Shown here: piece after piece, positions 61,636-64,000 of the stretch
Layout: each line of letters opens with the position of its first letter
Position numbering within the stretch: the stretch's first letter is position 1
From: an uncultured Pelagibacteraceae bacterium
Lineage (GTDB): Bacteria > Pseudomonadota > Alphaproteobacteria > Pelagibacterales > Pelagibacteraceae
Assembly (NCBI GenBank): GCA_902598735.1
Contig: CACKCM010000001.1
Span: forward strand, 62,001 to 126,000
Direction of reading: 5' to 3'
Length of the DNA: 64,000 bases
Position numbers and translations under genes: made by a program
Notes under the pieces: generated by a model
Database searches by the model: none
Told to the model about the DNA's origin: nothing
Seen by the model: the letters and a program-made list of their open reading frames with translations, nothing else

Positions 61636-63499
61636 TACAGGAAATTTTTTATTAATTTTAAGTATTTTATTTACTTCTTTTATTATTTACCAATCGTTTG
61701 CATGTCTAAAAAAAACCAACGATATAATATTCAAAAGTATTTATAAAATTAGTTTGCTGCAAAGCACAACTATTTTAATTTGTTTTTTCACATTAGTTGG
61801 AGCTTTTATGGTATCTGATTTTTCATTGATAAATGTTTACCAAAACTCGCATACACTAAAACCAATTTTCTATAAAATTTCTGGCACTTGGGGAAATCAT
61901 GAGGGTAGTTTATTACTTTGGGTAATTATTTTGACAATTTTTTCATTTTTGTTTCTTATTACAAATAAAAATCATCCAAAAAATTACAGAATAAATACTT
62001 TAATAATTCAAAATATTTTAATTTTAGGTTTTTTATTTTTTATTTTATTTAATTCAAATCCTTTTAGCTCTATAAGCCCTATTCCCAAAGAAGGGCTTGG
62101 ATTAAATCCTATTTTACAAGATCCAGCTTTAGCTATTCACCCTCCATTACTTTATGTGGGTTTTGTTGGATCTTCTATATATTTTTCTGCAGCTATGGCT
62201 TCTGTAATTACAAATTATTCTGGTAAATTTTTTGCACAATCAATTAAAAGTTGGGTAATCATTTCTTGGTCTTTTCAAACACTAGGAATACTAGTTGGAT
62301 CTATTTGGGCTTATTACGAGTTAGGTTGGGGTGGATTTTGGTTTTGGGATCCTGTTGAAAATGCATCTTTACTTCCCTGGTTTGCTATGACTGCATTATT
62401 GCATTCACTATTAGTTTTAGAAAAAAGAAATATACTTTATTTTTGGTCCATTATACTTTGTTTGTTAACATTTACTTTAAGTGTAACAGGAACCTTCTTA
62501 GTGAGATCCGGAATACTTAATTCTGTTCATACATTTGCCAATGATCCCTCTAGAGGAATTTATATTCTATCATTTCTAAGCTTGATGATATTTGCATCGG
62601 TTTATATTTTATTTACTAAATACAAACCAACAAATGATCAAATCAACTCCAATAGTAAAGAAACATTCATCTTGATAAATAACTGGTTTATGATGTTTTA
62701 CTTAATTACTGTTTTATTAGGTACTTTATATCCAATTTTTACTGACGCAATTTCAAACAATAAAATTTCAGTCGGTCCTCCTTTTTATAATTCGGTGATA
62801 ATACCTGTTGTAATTATCTTTTTATTTTTTATGGCTATCGGTCCAAAAGTGAGATGGATGAAAAATGAATTTTTAAATTTTAAAGATTTATTAAAAATAA
62901 TTGTTGGGGCAATAACTGTAAATTTTATTATCACTTATTTTTTTAAAAGTTATAGTCTAATTTCAAATTTAATCATTATATCATCAGTATTTTTGATTAT
63001 TTCAACTATCTCGGATGCATTTAAAAAACCAAAGATTAATTTTGCGAGAATCATTTCCCATTTTTCCTTCGGTTTTTTAATTTTTTTTATAGGATTAAAT
63101 CATAATTTTTCAATAGAAAAAGATTTTAATTTAAAATTAGGTGAAACAAAAAAAATTGACAATTATAATTTTGAACTTAAAGATTTAAAATTACAACAGT
63201 ATGACAATTATAAAGCTGTTATAGGCAAAATTCAAATAAGTGATTTATCTACCAACAAAAAAAGGACCTTAAATCCAGAGATTAGAATTTACGATAATCC
63301 TCAAACGTTAACTTACGAAGCTTCAATTAAAACAAATTTTTTTAGAGATTATTACTTAACAATGAGCAACATAGATCGTTCAGATTATTACAATATCAAA
63401 TTTCAAGAAAAACCACTTATGATTTGGATCTGGATTTCAGTTGTTATGCTATCGTTTGGTGGATTTTTAAGCTTCATAAGAAATGCAAAAAATAATTAA
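61625..63499 (+). CDS. ccmF: Cytochrome c heme lyase subunit CcmF
   Basis: Large membrane subunit of heme ligation. 624 residues, about 14 helices. 'KISGTWGNHEGSLLLWV' and the WWD domain 'LGWGGFWFWDPVENASLLPW' are diagnostic, with 'VTGTFLVRSGILNSVHTFAN' after. The final periplasmic beta segment precedes the last helix. It overlaps ccmG by 17 bp. Confidence 0.99.
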   Translation: MLSNTGNFLLILSILFTSFIIYQSFACLKKTNDIIFKSIYKISLLQSTTILICFFTLVGAFMVSDFSLINVYQNSHTLKPIFYKISGTWGNHEGSLLLWVIILTIFSFLFLITNKNHPKNYRINTLIIQNILILGFLFFILFNSNPFSSISPIPKEGLGLNPILQDPALAIHPPLLYVGFVGSSIYFSAAMASVITNYSGKFFAQSIKSWVIISWSFQTLGILVGSIWAYYELGWGGFWFWDPVENASLLPWFAMTALLHSLLVLEKRNILYFWSIILCLLTFTLSVTGTFLVRSGILNSVHTFANDPSRGIYILSFLSLMIFASVYILFTKYKPTNDQINSNSKETFILINNWFMMFYLITVLLGTLYPIFTDAISNNKISVGPPFYNSVIIPVVIIFLFFMAIGPKVRWMKNEFLNFKDLLKIIVGAITVNFIITYFFKSYSLISNLIIISSVFLIISTISDAFKKPKINFARIISHFSFGFLIFFIGLNHNFSIEKDFNLKLGETKKIDNYNFELKDLKLQQYDNYKAVIGKIQISDLSTNKKRTLNPEIRIYDNPQTLTYEASIKTNFFRDYYLTMSNIDRSDYYNIKFQEKPLMIWIWISVVMLSFGGFLSFIRNAKNN

Positions 63500-64000
63500 A
63501 ATTACAATAATATTTCTTTTAATTTTTATTCTTGGAATATTTTTTTTATCGTTAAACAAAAGTTCAAATTATAATACAGAATTTTTAGTTGGAAATAAAC
63601 TAGGTGAAATAGAATTAGTAAGTTTTGAAGATGATAGTGTTTATACAAACGATGATTTTAAAAACAATAGTTTTACTTTGATCAATTTTTGGGCATCTTG
63701 GTGTGCTCCATGTAGAATAGAACACCCACAGTTAATGGAATTGTCAAAAGAAAATAATATAAAAATATTAGGAGTAAATTTTAAAGATAAAAAAATTAAT
63801 GCTTTAAAATTTTTAAAAGATTTGGGTGATCCTTATGAATATTTAACCAGAGACAGCAATGGGAAACAGTCGGTCAATTTTGGAATATATGGTATCCCTG
63901 AAAGCATTTTAATAGATAATAAATTAACGATAATAAAAAAATTTGTCGGACCTCTTACAAAACATGACCTAAATAATATAATAGAAATAATAAATAATTT
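63483..64000 (+). CDS. ccmG: Thiol:disulfide interchange protein CcmG/DsbE (3' end cut off)
   Basis: 172 codons to the window edge without a stop; only a few are probably missing. N-terminal signal anchor (residues about 5-23), then a thioredoxin fold with 'NFWASWCAPCR' (C74, C77) and the cis-proline loop 'YGIPESILI'. It reduces apocytochrome c cysteines before heme attachment. The ATG lies inside the end of ccmF (17-bp overlap). Confidence 0.96.
   Translation, partial: MQKIIKITIIFLLIFILGIFFLSLNKSSNYNTEFLVGNKLGEIELVSFEDDSVYTNDDFKNNSFTLINFWASWCAPCRIEHPQLMELSKENNIKILGVNFKDKKINALKFLKDLGDPYEYLTRDSNGKQSVNFGIYGIPESILIDNKLTIIKKFVGPLTKHDLNNIIEIINN

Noticed and set aside
1-64000. CRISPR arrays, insertion sequences, phage or defence genes, toxin-antitoxin pairs
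   Set aside because: Looked for repeats with spacers, transposase or integrase motifs and small paired genes on both strands; none seen. Every long frame fits a core-genome family or a conserved hypothetical.

Overview
The window is a gene-dense, very AT-rich (about 30% GC by eye) chromosomal segment of an alphaproteobacterium. It most resembles 'Candidatus Pelagibacter' / SAR11. The signs are short or negative intergenic gaps, few Shine-Dalgarno sites, lysine/asparagine/isoleucine-rich proteins, alphaproteobacterial families (DUF3576, DUF2794, IalB, Tim44-like, PEP-synthase regulatory protein) and typical alphaproteobacterial gene neighbourhoods. I see no prophage, insertion sequence, CRISPR array or plasmid gene. 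Nearly everything is core genome.

Layout. 1-6.3 kb: grpE (cut by the window edge)-dnaK-dnaJ with a sigma32-like promoter before dnaK, a 55-residue membrane protein, dapB, nth and a PfkB kinase. 6.2-14.4 kb: an ArfA-like 35-residue gene, an orphan winged-helix regulator with a degenerate receiver, an L,D-transpeptidase, YggS, a ThiE-like protein, an outer-membrane porin, then DUF3576 lipoprotein-leuS-lptE-holA. 14.4-21 kb (minus strand): parB-parA-rsmG-mnmG-mnmE-ubiH-like, with two parS-like sites inside rsmG. 21-31 kb: ftsK-lolA, the minus-strand his operon (hisB-H-A-F-E, HIT, GNAT), hslVU, Smr and Tim44-like genes, fxsA, secB-like. 31.4-34.9 kb (minus): dnaQ-coaE-aroE-maf-PEP-synthase regulatory protein. 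34.87-35.14 kb: a 273-bp gap that I propose is the chromosomal replication origin. 35.1-39 kb (plus): hemE-hemH-hemJ-rho. 39-46.5 kb: LON-domain protein, tRNA-Gly, phhB, purH, heparinase-like, rpe, a membrane protein, and a two-subunit SSS-type symporter. 46.6-57 kb: a conserved hypothetical, acs (with an odd basic N-terminal extension), EVE protein, tsaD, hemC-hemD-mscS-yggT-folD, psiE, argG, ialB-like and an aldo/keto reductase. 58-64 kb: Bax-inhibitor-like protein, DUF2794, yciB, hspQ, a candidate structured RNA, and ccmC-D-E-F-G (ccmG cut by the window end).

How it fits together. The centre looks like an alphaproteobacterial origin region. The gap lies between hemE and the PEP-synthase regulatory gene, as in Caulobacter. 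Genes diverge from it on both sides, and parAB/parS lie about 18 kb away. Metabolic modules are heme synthesis (hemC, D, E, H, J), histidine synthesis, cytochrome c maturation, acetate uptake and activation (symporter plus acs), and protein quality control (DnaK/J/GrpE, HslVU, HspQ, ArfA-like ribosome rescue).

The points most worth a second look are the unlisted ArfA-like gene, the KKSRK-repeat extension of acetyl-CoA synthetase, the origin/parS signals, two divergent gene pairs whose start codons abut or interlock, and a hairpin upstream of ccmC whose loop carries a CU-rich anti-Shine-Dalgarno-like run.
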